A stretch of 64,000 nucleotides of DNA from Achromobacter marplatensis (lineage in GTDB: Bacteria > Pseudomonadota > Gammaproteobacteria > Burkholderiales > Burkholderiaceae_B). Numbering within the stretch: position 1 is the stretch's first letter; every line of letters starts with the position of its first letter. A program made the translations under genes and the position numbers. This document shows, one piece after another, positions 16,715 through 25,658 of the stretch. The stretch covers positions 124,001-188,000 of the forward strand of contig NZ_NJIG01000007.1 of assembly GCF_002209535.1 (NCBI RefSeq), in the 5' to 3' direction. The notes under the pieces are model-generated. The model saw only the letters and a list, made by a program, of their open reading frames with translations. It searched no databases and had not been told where the DNA came from.

Positions 16715-18133
16715 ATGACTGACTTAAGTAAGTTCGATGCACTGTCGATTCAGGTGGACCGAGCCGCCGTCGCGGCAATCGGCGACCAGATCCATGCGAG
16801 CCTGCGACAGGCGATCCTCGACGGCCGGCTTGCGCCAGGACAGCGTTTGCCTTCCGGTCGAGACCTCGCCGCGCAGCTTGGTGTCGCGCGCGGCACCATC
16901 CGCGTGGCATACGATCGGCTAATCGCCGAGAACCTGGTATTCGGCGCCGGACCCGCTGGAACGCGCGTAAGCGCTCGGCCGCCTACCATCGAAGCGGTCG
17001 ACGCCTTGCCAATCGACAGACCTTTGGCGGCTTTCAACCGTCCATTTTCGAGCGCCCCACGGCCGTTCCAAATGGGCGTACCCGCTCACGACGCGTTTCC
17101 GGCCAAGCTCTGGGCCCGCATGCGAGCGCGTGCCCTACGCGACGACGCGATCACTGACACGGCCTACGCTGACCCGCGAGGCGAACCCGTGCTGCGGGCC
17201 CAGATCGCGAGCCACCTTGCCATCAGCCGGCAAATGCAATGCCATCCCGATCAAATCATCGTCACCGGTGGATACCGGCAGGGCCTGCTGCTTGCCCTCA
17301 CGGCGCTACGCGCTCAGGGGCGCAAGGCGTGGATCGAAGAGCCAGGTTATCCGCTGGGTAGGCGCGGGCTCGAGCTGATCGGCGCCACCCTCGAACCTGT
17401 GGCCGTTGACGCCAAGGGGCTGCGCGTGGACGATGGCATCGCCCGGGCCCCAGACGCCATGCTGGCACTGGTCACCCCAGGCCAGCACGCACCGCTAGGC
17501 GTGACCCTATCGCGCGCACGAAGACACGCCTTGCTCGACTGGGCGGCGTCAAGTGGCGCCTGGATCATCGAAGATGACTATCTCGGAGAACTTCAGCTCG
17601 ACGGTCGGGCGGCACCGGCCCTCGCCTCAGGCGCAGGCGCCGAGCGTGTGATTCACATCGGGTCGTTCAGCAAAACGCTCAGTCCGGCGCTCGGCCTCGG
17701 GTTCGTCGTCGCCCCACGTTCGCTGGCGGAGCGTCTGGTCGAGGTCGCCGCCGTGTTGGCCCCGGCTCCGAACCGGATCGCCCAGTTGGCTGTTTCGGAG
17801 TTTCTATCCAATGGGCACTTCCTGCGGCACCTGCGGCAGATGAAGGCTCTCTATACCGAGCGCCGCAACCTCGCGCTAACGCATGTAAACAGAGTTCTGC
17901 CGGGCACGCTAGCGGCTGGCCTGGGCGTAATCGCACCGCTCCCACAGATTGCCGACGACATCGCCGTGGTGCGTGCCGCCCGCGCACATGGCCTCGCGCC
18001 CTCGGCGCTCTCCGCTTGGCACCTTAGCCGCGGGCACGCGCAACGTGGCTTGCTACTCAGCGTGACCAATCTACACCCCGACAACATAGAAACCGCATGC
18101 GCGACGCTTGCAAGAATCGTTGCATCTCATTAA
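16715..18133 (+). CDS. MocR/PdxR-type regulator (GntR helix-turn-helix fused to PLP aminotransferase domain)
   Basis: 472 residues. The N-terminal GntR winged helix (LRQAILDGRLAPGQRLPSGR, then AAQLGVARGTIRVAYDRLI) occupies about the first 85 residues. It is joined to a class I aminotransferase-like domain with IIEDDYLGELQ and the PLP-lysine motif HIGSFSKTLSPALGLGF. It is a transcription factor that senses a PLP adduct or amine. Divergent transcription from the AhpD-like gene at 16558 makes that gene the likely target. It is the last metabolic-type gene before the OLD nuclease at the glmS end of the island. Confidence 0.9.
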   Translation: MTDLSKFDALSIQVDRAAVAAIGDQIHASLRQAILDGRLAPGQRLPSGRDLAAQLGVARGTIRVAYDRLIAENLVFGAGPAGTRVSARPPTIEAVDALPIDRPLAAFNRPFSSAPRPFQMGVPAHDAFPAKLWARMRARALRDDAITDTAYADPRGEPVLRAQIASHLAISRQMQCHPDQIIVTGGYRQGLLLALTALRAQGRKAWIEEPGYPLGRRGLELIGATLEPVAVDAKGLRVDDGIARAPDAMLALVTPGQHAPLGVTLSRARRHALLDWAASSGAWIIEDDYLGELQLDGRAAPALASGAGAERVIHIGSFSKTLSPALGLGFVVAPRSLAERLVEVAAVLAPAPNRIAQLAVSEFLSNGHFLRHLRQMKALYTERRNLALTHVNRVLPGTLAAGLGVIAPLPQIADDIAVVRAARAHGLAPSALSAWHLSRGHAQRGLLLSVTNLHPDNIETACATLARIVASH

Positions 18134-18437
18134 ATCGTGGGCCGCATATCCCCGTGGATCATGCACCCGGCGTCGGAGCGTCCGGTTCTCGCGGATAGTG
18201 ACCTCTGCGGTCGGCGGCGAAGTTCCGCCGACGGCCACGACCTGCCGGTGCAGAACGGCAGGTCTCCGGCTCTTCAGCGTGGCCGGCGATGCCTCTTGGC
18301 GGCTCGGTCTCAGTCAGTGGCCCACGATGCCGCCATTAGCCTTCTAGTGTTCCAGCCGATTTATATCTCGCAGCCATGGCTTGTTGGCAAAACGCCACTT
18401 GGTGACCATAATCTGCCTTACAAGAAAGGGAGAGGTC
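18134..18437. other. Intergenic region with two tandem perfect hairpins
   Basis: About 300 bp without a gene. Two adjacent inverted repeats stand out: GTCGGCGG/CCGCCGAC (18210-18217 and 18225-18232) and GACCTGCCG/CGGCAGGTC (18239-18247 and 18256-18264), six bases apart. No U-tract follows, so they are weak as terminators. They could be part of a leader or small RNA before the OLD gene. Confidence 0.45.
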
Positions 18438-20369
18438 ATGCGAATTCGCAAAGTTCAGATTAGCAATCTGAGAGCCATTGCTGACGCGACTGTTGAGTTT
18501 GACGACTACACCTGCCTGGTCGGCGCGAACGGCGCGGGCAAATCGACTGTCCTGTTTGCCCTCAATGTCCTGTTCCGCGAAACCGACGCTCAGGGCAATC
18601 CCCTCACCGTCTTGGCGGAGGAGGACTTCCATCGTCGAGATACCAGGAGGCCCGCCTCGGTGACCGTGTGGTTTGACCAGCTGTCTGCCGAGGCGCAAGA
18701 AGACTTCAAGGACTACTACCGAAACGGTTTCCTGGTCGTCACAGCTGCAGCTACCTTCGATCAAGCGAAGGGCAAAGCCGAGATCAAACAGTTGGGGCAA
18801 CGCATGGCGATGGCCGAGTTCGCAGAGTACTTCGGACGAAAGGGCGACGGTGCCAAAGTTGCCGAGTTGAAAGAGCTCTATACGGGCCTGCGTGCCAAGT
18901 TTCCGGATCTCAATGCAGCTACGACCGGCCCGGCAATGGAGGATGCACTGCGTACCTTCGAGGCAGCCAGGCCAGACTTGTGCACCTTGATCCCAAGTGA
19001 GGATCAGTTTTACGGAGCGACCAAAGGGCAGGGCCGACTCCAGCGGCATATCCAGTGGGTGTACGTGCCCGCGGTGAAGGACGCGAGCACGGAGCAGGCG
19101 GAGGGAAAGGCGACGGCGCTGGGCAAGTTGCTTGCGCGTACGGTGCGTGCCAAGGTCAACTTCGCCGAGGGATTGAGCGAGCTCACCCTGGCGGCCCGGC
19201 GCAGCTACCAGCAGCTCCTTGACGAGAGCCAGGAGCAGCTGTCGGAGGTGTCTTCGGCCTTGAACGCTAGACTCGCCCAATGGGCACATCCGGAAGCAAG
19301 CCTCCGGCTTCAATGGCATCAGGATTCGGAGAAATCCATTCGCGTCGAAGATCCGTTCGCGCGAGTTCTGCTGGGCGAGGGCGAGTTTCAAGGTGAACTG
19401 GGTCGCTTCGGCCATGGTTTCCAGCGCTCCTATCTTCTTGCCCTGCTGCAGGAACTGGCCAACGCCGACACCGGCAGCGGTGCGCCCAAGCTCATCTTGG
19501 GTTGCGAGGAGCCTGAGCTGTATCAGCACCCGCCGCAGGCGAGGCATTTGGCGGGTGTTCTCCAAGAACTGGCCAACACGGGTTCGCAGGTCATGGTGTC
19601 GACTCACAGCCCCCTGTTCGTCGGCGGCGATTCCTTCGAAAGCGTCAGGCTGGTGAGGCGCGACGCGGCTTCCCATGCGACATCTGTTTGCCAGCCAACG
19701 CTGGCTACCATCGGCGATGCGATTGCGCACGCACTCGGCGAACAGCCTGTCGCGGAACTGGCGACGCTGTCGAAGATCTATCAGCTTCTTCAGCCCCAAC
19801 TGGCCGAGATGTTTTTCACGCAACGCCTGGCACTAGTAGAAGGCATTGAGGACTGCGCGTACATCCATGCATGGTTGGCGCTCAAAGACCGCCTGCTGGA
19901 GTTCCGTCGGCGCGGCACCCACCTGGTGCCTGTAGGCGGAAAGAGTGAGTTGTTGCGGCCGGCGGTTATCGCTCGGCACATGGGCATACCGCTGTTCCTG
20001 ATTTTTGATGCCGACGGCGACAAGATTGCGAACGAAGCCCATCGGCGAAATCACGAGCGCGATAACAAGTCTCTTTTCCGGTTTCTGGGTGTTGACGATG
20101 CGAACTTGTTCCCTGACGAAACGCTCTGGTCTGGCACGCATGCGATCTGGCCCAAGGAGCTTTCCGACTGCGTCGATGCGGATCTCCGGCAGTCCCTCGG
20201 CGATGAAGTGTTTGAGGCGGTGAAGAACAAGGCAGCTGTGCGTTGCGGTCAAGCGTCGGGCGCTAGAAAGCACACGATGATGGTGGGCGCGAAGCTCGCC
20301 TATGCTGTAGACGCGGGCGCGTCGTCACCTACGTTGGACCGACTATGCGATCAGCTGATCGCGTTCTAG
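18438..20369 (+). CDS. OLD-family endonuclease: ABC-type ATPase with C-terminal TOPRIM domain
   Basis: Start at ATG 18438 behind AAGGGAGAGG; the frame is open 19 codons earlier without such a site. 643 residues. The ATPase part shows Walker A GANGAGKST at residues 29-37, a signature-like FGHGFQRSYLLALL near 324, Walker B LILGCEEPELYQHP near 351 and a switch histidine STHSP near 388. TOPRIM follows with LVEGIED near 466 (glutamate) and IFDADGDK near 521 (DxD), all key residues intact. OLD proteins cleave DNA, and several defend against phage. No UvrD-type GajB helicase or reverse transcriptase is adjacent, so it resembles stand-alone class 1 OLD rather than Gabija or a retron. It lies 272 bp from the island's glmS-side end. 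Confidence 0.85.
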   Translation: MRIRKVQISNLRAIADATVEFDDYTCLVGANGAGKSTVLFALNVLFRETDAQGNPLTVLAEEDFHRRDTRRPASVTVWFDQLSAEAQEDFKDYYRNGFLVVTAAATFDQAKGKAEIKQLGQRMAMAEFAEYFGRKGDGAKVAELKELYTGLRAKFPDLNAATTGPAMEDALRTFEAARPDLCTLIPSEDQFYGATKGQGRLQRHIQWVYVPAVKDASTEQAEGKATALGKLLARTVRAKVNFAEGLSELTLAARRSYQQLLDESQEQLSEVSSALNARLAQWAHPEASLRLQWHQDSEKSIRVEDPFARVLLGEGEFQGELGRFGHGFQRSYLLALLQELANADTGSGAPKLILGCEEPELYQHPPQARHLAGVLQELANTGSQVMVSTHSPLFVGGDSFESVRLVRRDAASHATSVCQPTLATIGDAIAHALGEQPVAELATLSKIYQLLQPQLAEMFFTQRLALVEGIEDCAYIHAWLALKDRLLEFRRRGTHLVPVGGKSELLRPAVIARHMGIPLFLIFDADGDKIANEAHRRNHERDNKSLFRFLGVDDANLFPDETLWSGTHAIWPKELSDCVDADLRQSLGDEVFEAVKNKAAVRCGQASGARKHTMMVGAKLAYAVDAGASSPTLDRLCDQLIAF

Positions 20370-20422
20370 CAGTTGCAGTCGTGTGCGGAGTGACCCCTTT
20401 GAGGCATGAAGGCCGAATGGCT

Positions 20423-20454
20423 GACTGGCCGCTCAGGGTCGAGAGCGGCCAGTC
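20423..20454 (+). terminator. Stem-loop after the OLD gene
   Basis: A perfect 12-bp stem (20423-20434 with 20443-20454) and 8-nt loop, 53 bp after the OLD stop. No U-tract follows, so it is either a Rho-assisted 3' end or a processing barrier. Confidence 0.4.
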
Positions 20455-20553
20455 GTCGACGGCCGCTAGCCCCTAGTGCTCTCAGACGCGCAGTCCCCAA
20501 CTCCGGCCGGACAGTGCCTGGTGCGCATCAAGCTAATCGGTGCACCAAAAAGA

Positions 20554-20570
20554 GGGCCGCTCTGCGGCCC
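20554..20570 (-). terminator. Minus-strand intrinsic terminator inside the right end of the island
   Basis: Stem GGGCCGC/GCGGCCC (20554-20560, 20564-20570) with loop TCT. Reading the minus strand, the stem is followed by CTCTTTTTGG. It lies about 120 nt beyond the glmS stop, just inside the presumed transposon end, so it probably now terminates glmS in place of the displaced hairpin at 4069-4094. Confidence 0.6.
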
Positions 20571-20640
20571 CTTTAACGCCCTAGCAACCGATGAATCCAT
20601 CTTCGCCACACAATTGGTGAAGATATGGCGCGTTCGACTC

Positions 20641-20666
20641 GCGACCGACTTTATTTCTCGTTTTCA
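20641..20666 (-). repeat. Tn7-like right end (terminal inverted repeat) beside glmS
   Basis: Read on the minus strand from 20666, the sequence starts TGAAAACGAG and continues with 16 bases identical to 4149-4164 (from AAATAAAG to GGTCGC). Overall 22 of 26 terminal bases match the left end. A degenerate second motif may overlap at 20630-20641. It lies 24 bp past the glmS stop at 20691, the position and orientation of a Tn7-type right end. Confidence 0.7.
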
Positions 20667-20690
20667 ATGGCGGCCGGCCCAGTCCTTACA

Positions 20691-22523
20691 TCACTCCACC
20701 GTCACGCTCTTGGCCAGGTTGCGCGGCTTGTCCACGTCGGTGCCGCGTGCGCAGGCCGTGTGGTACGACAGCAGTTGCAGCGGGATCGTGTGCAGGATCG
20801 GCGACAGCTTGCCATAGTTCTCCGGCATGCGGATCACGTGCATGCCTTCGGCGCTTTGGATCTTGCTGTCGGCGTCGGCAAAGACGTAGAGCTCGCCGCC
20901 GCGCGCGCGCACTTCCTGCATGTTGGACTTCAGCTTTTCCAGCAGCTCGTCCTTGGGCGCGATGGTCACAACGGGCATGTGCTCCGTCACCAGCGCCAGC
21001 GGGCCGTGCTTCAGTTCGCCGGCCGGATAGGCTTCGGCGTGGATGTAGCTGATTTCCTTCAGCTTCAGCGCGCCTTCCAGCGCGATCGGATAGTGCATGC
21101 CGCGGCCCAGGAACAACGCGTTTTCCTTGGAGGCGAAGCGGTCGGCCCACGCCATGATCTGCGGTTCCAGCGCCAGCACCGAACCGATGGCCACCGGCAG
21201 GTGGCGCAGCGCCTTCAGGTGCTCGGCTTCCTGCTCGTCGGTCAGGCGGCCGCGCACTTGCGCCAGCGTCAGCGTCAAGAGGAACAAGGCGGTCAGCTGC
21301 GTGGTGAAGGCCTTGGTCGACGCCACGCCGATTTCAACGCCGGCGCGCGTGATGTAGGACAGCTTGCACTCGCGCACCATCGCGCTGGTGGACACGTTGC
21401 AGATGGTCAGCGTGTTTTCCATGCCCAGCGAGCGGGCGTGCTTCAGCGCTGCCAGCGTATCGGCCGTTTCACCGGACTGCGAAATGGTCACGACCAGCGA
21501 ACGCGGGTTGGGCACGCTGTCGCGGTAGCGGTATTCGCTGGCGATTTCGACGGCGACGGGGATCTTGGCGATGGACTCGATCCAGTACTTGGCGGTCAGG
21601 CCCGCGTAGTAGCTGGTGCCGCAAGCCAGGATCAGGAGCGAATCGATGTCCTTGAAAATCTTGAAGGCATCATCGCCGAACAGTTCGGGCGTGATGGCTT
21701 CGATGTCTTGCAGCGTATCGCCGACGGCGCGCGGCTGCTCGAAGATTTCCTTCTGCATGTAGTGGCGGTAGGGCCCAAGTTCGGCGGCGCCGGTATGCAC
21801 GTGCACCGTGTGGACTTCGCGGTCCACGTTCTTGCCGTTGGCGTCCACGATCCACACACGCGACAGCTGCAGATCGACGACGTCGCCGTCTTCCAGGTAG
21901 ATGATCTGGTCGGTCGTGCCGGCCAGGGCCAGCGCGTCGGAGGCCAGGAAATTCTCGTTCTGGCCCACGCCCACCACCAGCGGCGAGCCTTGGCGCGCAC
22001 CGACCACGCGGTGCGGTTCGTCGCGGCAGAACACGGCGATGGCGTAGGCGCCATGCAGGCGGCGCACGGCGTTTTGCACAGCTTCGAACAGGTCGCCGGC
22101 GTACAGGTGGTTCACCAGGTGCGCGATGACTTCGGTGTCGGTCTGGCTTTCAAACACATAGCCCACGGCCTGCAGCTCGGCGCGCAGTTCGTCGTGGTTT
22201 TCGATGATGCCGTTGTGGACCAGCGCAATGCGCGGCTCGTCGTTGCCCAGGCGCGAGAAATGCGGATGGGCGTTGTGCGTGGCCGGCACGCCGTGCGTGG
22301 CCCAGCGGGTGTGGGCGATGCCGGTGAAGCCTTGGACCTTGTCCTCGGCAACCTGCTCGGCCAATTCAGCCACGCGCTGCGTGCTGCGCGTGCGGCGCAG
22401 ATGGCCGTCGGCGTAGACGGCGACGCCGCAGGAGTCGTAGCCACGGTATTCCAGCCGCTTCAGGCCTTCAACCAGGATCGGGGTGATGTCGCGCTGGGCG
22501 ACGGCGCCAACAATGCCGCACAT
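20691..22523 (-). CDS. glmS: Glutamine--fructose-6-phosphate aminotransferase (isomerising)
   Basis: 610 residues. It makes glucosamine-6-phosphate from fructose-6-phosphate and glutamine, the first step to UDP-GlcNAc for peptidoglycan and LPS. The N-terminal glutamine amidohydrolase starts [10 protein letters not shown], with Cys2 as nucleophile and the glutamine-loop motifs RWATHG and HNGIIENH. Two SIS domains follow, with [10 protein letters not shown] and [13 protein letters not shown], and the C-terminal [12 protein letters not shown] typical of the enzyme. Its conserved 3' end is the recognition site for Tn7 TnsD, which explains the transposon-like end 24 bp downstream. glmU, the next pathway gene here, is at 27056-28429. 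Confidence 0.97.
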   Translation of the reverse strand: MCGIVGAVAQRDITPILVEGLKRLEYRGYDSCGVAVYADGHLRRTRSTQRVAELAEQVAEDKVQGFTGIAHTRWATHGVPATHNAHPHFSRLGNDEPRIALVHNGIIENHDELRAELQAVGYVFESQTDTEVIAHLVNHLYAGDLFEAVQNAVRRLHGAYAIAVFCRDEPHRVVGARQGSPLVVGVGQNENFLASDALALAGTTDQIIYLEDGDVVDLQLSRVWIVDANGKNVDREVHTVHVHTGAAELGPYRHYMQKEIFEQPRAVGDTLQDIEAITPELFGDDAFKIFKDIDSLLILACGTSYYAGLTAKYWIESIAKIPVAVEIASEYRYRDSVPNPRSLVVTISQSGETADTLAALKHARSLGMENTLTICNVSTSAMVRECKLSYITRAGVEIGVASTKAFTTQLTALFLLTLTLAQVRGRLTDEQEAEHLKALRHLPVAIGSVLALEPQIMAWADRFASKENALFLGRGMHYPIALEGALKLKEISYIHAEAYPAGELKHGPLALVTEHMPVVTIAPKDELLEKLKSNMQEVRARGGELYVFADADSKIQSAEGMHVIRMPENYGKLSPILHTIPLQLLSYHTACARGTDVDKPRNLAKSVTVE

Positions 22524-22673
22524 AGGAGAGACTCCGCTAAGTTCGTGTACCGACGCATTGTGCGCGACCCGCCAAGAAATTTGATTTCTTTATGTGGCCA
22601 AAAATGGAATTTAATTCTCTTACATAATTGTGATTAAATAATATTTCTTCCAGACGACGATTTTGAATTAATA
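22524..22673. promoter_or_regulatory. AT-rich divergent promoter region between glmS and the Lrp-type gene
   Basis: 150 bp, strikingly AT-rich (for example TTAAATAATATTTC near 22633-22646) between GC-rich divergent genes. It must contain promoters for both, and likely sites for the Lrp-type regulator itself, but no clear operator symmetry was identified. Confidence 0.5.
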
Positions 22674-23162
22674 ATGCAAAACATGCCGATTTCGCTACCG
22701 GAACTGGATGATCTCGACCGGCGCATTCTTGAACAGTTACAAGAAGACAGCGCGCTGACCAATCAGGATCTGGCCGCGCGCGTGCATGCGTCGCCCCCGA
22801 CCTGCCTGCGGCGCGTGCGGCGGCTGGTGGACGAGGGCGTGATCGACCGGCAGGTCGCCATCCTGGCCGCCGAGAAACTGGGCAGCACGCTGACGGCGAT
22901 CGTGGAGATCACGCTGGACGTGCAGGCGGCGGAAAGCCTGGATGCGTTCGAGCAAAGCATGCTGGCCGAACCCGCGGTGCTGCAGTGCTACCGGGTGTCG
23001 CCGGGGCCGGATTTCGTGGTGATCGCGCAGGTCAAGGACATGCCGGCCTATCACGCGCTGGTGCACCGGGCCTTTACTGCCCAGGCCAACGTGCGCAACG
23101 TGCGTACGTTCTTTTCGGTGCACCGCGCCAAGTTCGAGACGCGGATCGACGTGCGGGGGTGA
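22674..23162 (+). CDS. Lrp/AsnC-family transcriptional regulator
   Basis: 162 residues (ATG 22674; ATG 22683 also possible). The N-terminal helix-turn-helix LDRRILEQLQEDSALTNQDL and SPPTCLRRVRRLVDEGVIDR is followed by the RAM/AsnC ligand-binding domain (GPDFVVIAQVKDMPAYHALV). It belongs to the family of amino-acid-responsive regulators. It is divergent from glmS, so control of glmS or autoregulation is possible but not shown. Confidence 0.92.
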   Translation: MQNMPISLPELDDLDRRILEQLQEDSALTNQDLAARVHASPPTCLRRVRRLVDEGVIDRQVAILAAEKLGSTLTAIVEITLDVQAAESLDAFEQSMLAEPAVLQCYRVSPGPDFVVIAQVKDMPAYHALVHRAFTAQANVRNVRTFFSVHRAKFETRIDVRG

Positions 23163-23180
23163 TGCCGCGGCGGGTGGCGC

Positions 23181-24239
23181 CTACTGGCGGCCCAGCAGGC
23201 GCTGGAACTGCGCCAGGTAACGGTTGCCCATCTCCTGGACGTCGTGCTCGCTCTTCACGTACGCATAGGCGCGCTCGGTGACCTCGTGGCGGAAGGCCGC
23301 ATCGTCCAGGCACCGGGCCATGCCGGCCGCCATGGCCTGGTGGTCGCCCACCGCAACCAGCACGCCGCGGCCGTCGGCCAGGCTTTCCTTCAAGCCGCCC
23401 GCGTCGGTGGAGACCACCGGCACGCGTTGCAGGAAGGCGTCCAGCACGCTGCTGCCCAGCGCTTCTTCCTCTGAGCTCATGACGAACACGTCGAGGATGC
23501 TGTAGAAGTCTTCGACGCCCTTGCGGAACCCGGCGAAACGGTAAACGTCTTCGATGCCAAGCTTTTTCGCCTCGTCCTTGGCCTGCTGCTCGCGGTCGCC
23601 GCCGGCGCCGAAGTGCAGGAAGACGAAGTCGCGGCGCGTCTTGGCCAGTTCCCCCACCGCACGCACCAGCGTCACGGGGTCCTTGTCGCGGATCAGCGCG
23701 GCAGACGTTGCCATGACCTTCTTGCCGGCCAGATCGAACTCGCGCACCAGGTTGGCAACGTTGTCGGCGTTGATCTCGTGCGGCTCGACGGCGCTGCGGA
23801 TGATGACCGGTTCAATGCCCAGCCGGCGTGGTTCGCTCGCTGCCATCTCGCTGATGGCCACGAACAGGTTCGCGTGGCGCCACTTGAAACCGGTCTTCCA
23901 TTCGTCGCCCGGCTTGACCACGAACGACGTGCGGCGCGAGAACGCCACCGGGCTGCGGTGCAGCCATTTGGTCAGGACGGCCCAGGTGATGGTGTTGGCG
24001 GTCTGCGCGTGAATGATGTCGTAGCGGCTGGCGCCCGCCAGGAATGCCAGCTGCCCCGGCACGTTGCGGCAGGTGTGGGCTACAAAGCCCTCCTGGCGCG
24101 CGCGTTCGGCCAGCGGCGCGCCCTCGCGGCACATCACTTCGACGTCATGGCCCGCCTTGCGGAAGGCGCGCATGCAATACAGCGTCTGCCGTTCGCCGCC
24201 ACGCCAGCCTTTCTCGAAGTTCAGTTGCAGGATCTTCAT
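23181..24239 (-). CDS. Glycosyltransferase family 4 (GT-B) protein
   Basis: Start at ATG 24239, overlapping the stop of the upstream ugd by four bases (ATGA); an upstream in-frame extension inside ugd is unlikely. 352 residues. N-terminal Rossmann half begins [20 protein letters not shown] with the family GG loop. The C-terminal half has the donor-binding [20 protein letters not shown] with the E-x7-E pattern of GT4. It likely transfers a sugar from a nucleotide donor to a cell-surface polymer at the cytosolic face of the membrane. Coupling to ugd suggests a UDP-glucuronate-linked pathway. Confidence 0.86.
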   Translation of the reverse strand: MKILQLNFEKGWRGGERQTLYCMRAFRKAGHDVEVMCREGAPLAERARQEGFVAHTCRNVPGQLAFLAGASRYDIIHAQTANTITWAVLTKWLHRSPVAFSRRTSFVVKPGDEWKTGFKWRHANLFVAISEMAASEPRRLGIEPVIIRSAVEPHEINADNVANLVREFDLAGKKVMATSAALIRDKDPVTLVRAVGELAKTRRDFVFLHFGAGGDREQQAKDEAKKLGIEDVYRFAGFRKGVEDFYSILDVFVMSSEEEALGSSVLDAFLQRVPVVSTDAGGLKESLADGRGVLVAVGDHQAMAAGMARCLDDAAFRHEVTERAYAYVKSEHDVQEMGNRYLAQFQRLLGRQ

Positions 24240-25558
24240 GCGCGCCCGATGCCGGAATACTCGAAGCCCAGGCCGCGCACGTCGGCCGGCGTGTACAGGT
24301 TGCGGCCGTCGATGATCAGCGGCGTCTTCAGCAAGGCCTTCACACGGTCGAAGTCCGGCGCGCGGAAGACCTTCCATTCGGTGGCGATCAAGAGCGCGTC
24401 CGCGCCGTCCAGCGCGTCGTACATGTCGGTGGCGAAGCTGATGCCCGGCTGGCCGACCAGCACGCGGGCGGCCTCATGCATGGCCACGGGGTCATAGGCC
24501 CGCACGTCGGCGCCGCGGCGCGTCAGTTCGGCGATGACCGTCAGGCTGGGGGCCTCGCGCATATCGTCGGTGTTGGGCTTGAACGACAAGCCCCACAGCG
24601 CGATCTTGCGGCCGCGGAGGTCTTCGCCGTAGCGTTGCACCAGCTTTTCCGACAAGCGGAACTTCTGCGCGTGGTTGGCGGCTTCGGCGGCTTCGATCAC
24701 CCGCATGGGCAGGGAATTTTCGGCAGCGGTATTGACCAGCGCCTGCACGTCCTTGGGGAAGCAGGAACCGCCGTAACCCGCGCCGGGGTACAGGAAGTGG
24801 TAGCCGATGCGGGGATCGGCGCCGATCCCGCGGCGCACCTGCTCGATGTCCGCGCCCAGCGCTTCGGCCAGGTTCGCCATCTCGTTCATGAACGAGATGC
24901 GCGTGGCCAGCATGGCGTTCGCGGCGTATTTCGTCAGTTCTGCCGAGCGCACGTCCATCACCATCAGGCGGTCGTGCGTGCGCTGGAACGGTTCGTAGAT
25001 GCGGCGCATCACGCCGACGGTGTAGTCGTCGTCGGCGCCGACGACCACGCGGTCCGGGCTCATGAAGTCATTGATGGCGGCCCCTTCCTTCAGGAATTCG
25101 GGGTTGGAGGCCACGCTGAACGGGATCTCGACGCCGCGCGCGGCCAGTTCCTTGTTCACCACCGCACGCACCTTGTCGGCCGTGCCGACGGGCACGGTGG
25201 ACTTGTCCACGATCAGCTTGCGGGACGTCATGTGCCGCGCGATGTTCTGGGCGGCGGCCAGCACGTACTTCAGGTCGGCAGAGCCGTCTTCGCCCGGCGG
25301 CGTACCCACGGCGATGAACTGCACGTCGCCGAAGGCCACGCTTTGCGCCACGTCGTCGGTGAAATGCAGGCGGCCCGCCTGCACGTTGCGGCGGACCAGG
25401 TCTTCCAGACCGGGCTCGTAGATGGGGATGCCGCCCTGGCGCAACAGGGCGATCTTCGCCGCGTCCACGTCCAGACACATGACGTCGTTGCCCATGTCGG
25501 CCAGGCACGCTCCCGACACCAACCCCACGTAACCGGTACCCACGACCGTGATTTTCAT
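24236..25558 (-). CDS. ugd: UDP-glucose 6-dehydrogenase
   Basis: 440 residues. It oxidises UDP-glucose twice with NAD to UDP-glucuronate. N-terminal Rossmann motif [16 protein letters not shown]; middle domain [16 protein letters not shown]; catalytic cysteine in [14 protein letters not shown] near residue 261. The C-terminal domain ends with [12 protein letters not shown]. It is translationally coupled to the following glycosyltransferase. A TATAAT-like hexamer on the minus strand (25622-25627) upstream could be its -10, but no good -35 is at the right distance. Confidence 0.95.
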   Translation of the reverse strand: MKITVVGTGYVGLVSGACLADMGNDVMCLDVDAAKIALLRQGGIPIYEPGLEDLVRRNVQAGRLHFTDDVAQSVAFGDVQFIAVGTPPGEDGSADLKYVLAAAQNIARHMTSRKLIVDKSTVPVGTADKVRAVVNKELAARGVEIPFSVASNPEFLKEGAAINDFMSPDRVVVGADDDYTVGVMRRIYEPFQRTHDRLMVMDVRSAELTKYAANAMLATRISFMNEMANLAEALGADIEQVRRGIGADPRIGYHFLYPGAGYGGSCFPKDVQALVNTAAENSLPMRVIEAAEAANHAQKFRLSEKLVQRYGEDLRGRKIALWGLSFKPNTDDMREAPSLTVIAELTRRGADVRAYDPVAMHEAARVLVGQPGISFATDMYDALDGADALLIATEWKVFRAPDFDRVKALLKTPLIIDGRNLYTPADVRGLGFEYSGIGRA

Positions 25559-25658
25559 GCCTGCACGCCTTCAAAATAGGGAATCTTGCGCGCCTGGCCT
25601 CAGGACCAGGCGCCGGCCGCCATTATAGAAGCGGCCGCAAGCCAGGGGCGGAACCGCC

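Larger units (their letters stand above)
4139..20666. mobile_element. Putative decayed or non-autonomous Tn7-like island inserted at the glmS attachment site
   Basis: Left boundary TG at 4139 (inner duplicate at 5059), right boundary CA at 20666. The right boundary is 24 bp from the glmS stop codon, where Tn7 inserts. Ends are inverted, TG...CA, and share a 17-bp identical run. Left-end iterated motifs resemble TnsB sites. Cargo includes a truncated methyltransferase, a hypothetical protein, a block of oxidoreductase, efflux and regulator genes, and an OLD-family nuclease. None of the readable genes resembles TnsA, TnsB, TnsC, TnsD or TniQ, so mobility would need factors in trans or is lost. 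Flanking 5-mers (CCGCC or GGCTC at the left, ATGGC at the right) do not match, implying rearrangement after insertion or more than one insertion. Confidence 0.55.

Noticed and set aside
18438-20369. Gabija (GajA) or a retron effector
   Set aside because: No UvrD-like GajB gene or reverse transcriptase is adjacent.
20628-20645. tRNA T-arm (GCGCG TTCGACT CGCGA) as a tRNA 3' end or integrase attachment site
   Set aside because: Only four stem pairs, no acceptor stem partner, no upstream D- or anticodon arms, no CCA.
4134-20671. A simple single Tn7-like insertion with 5-bp target duplication
   Set aside because: The 5-mers outside the ends (CCGCC or GGCTC, and ATGGC) do not match, so the structure must have rearranged.
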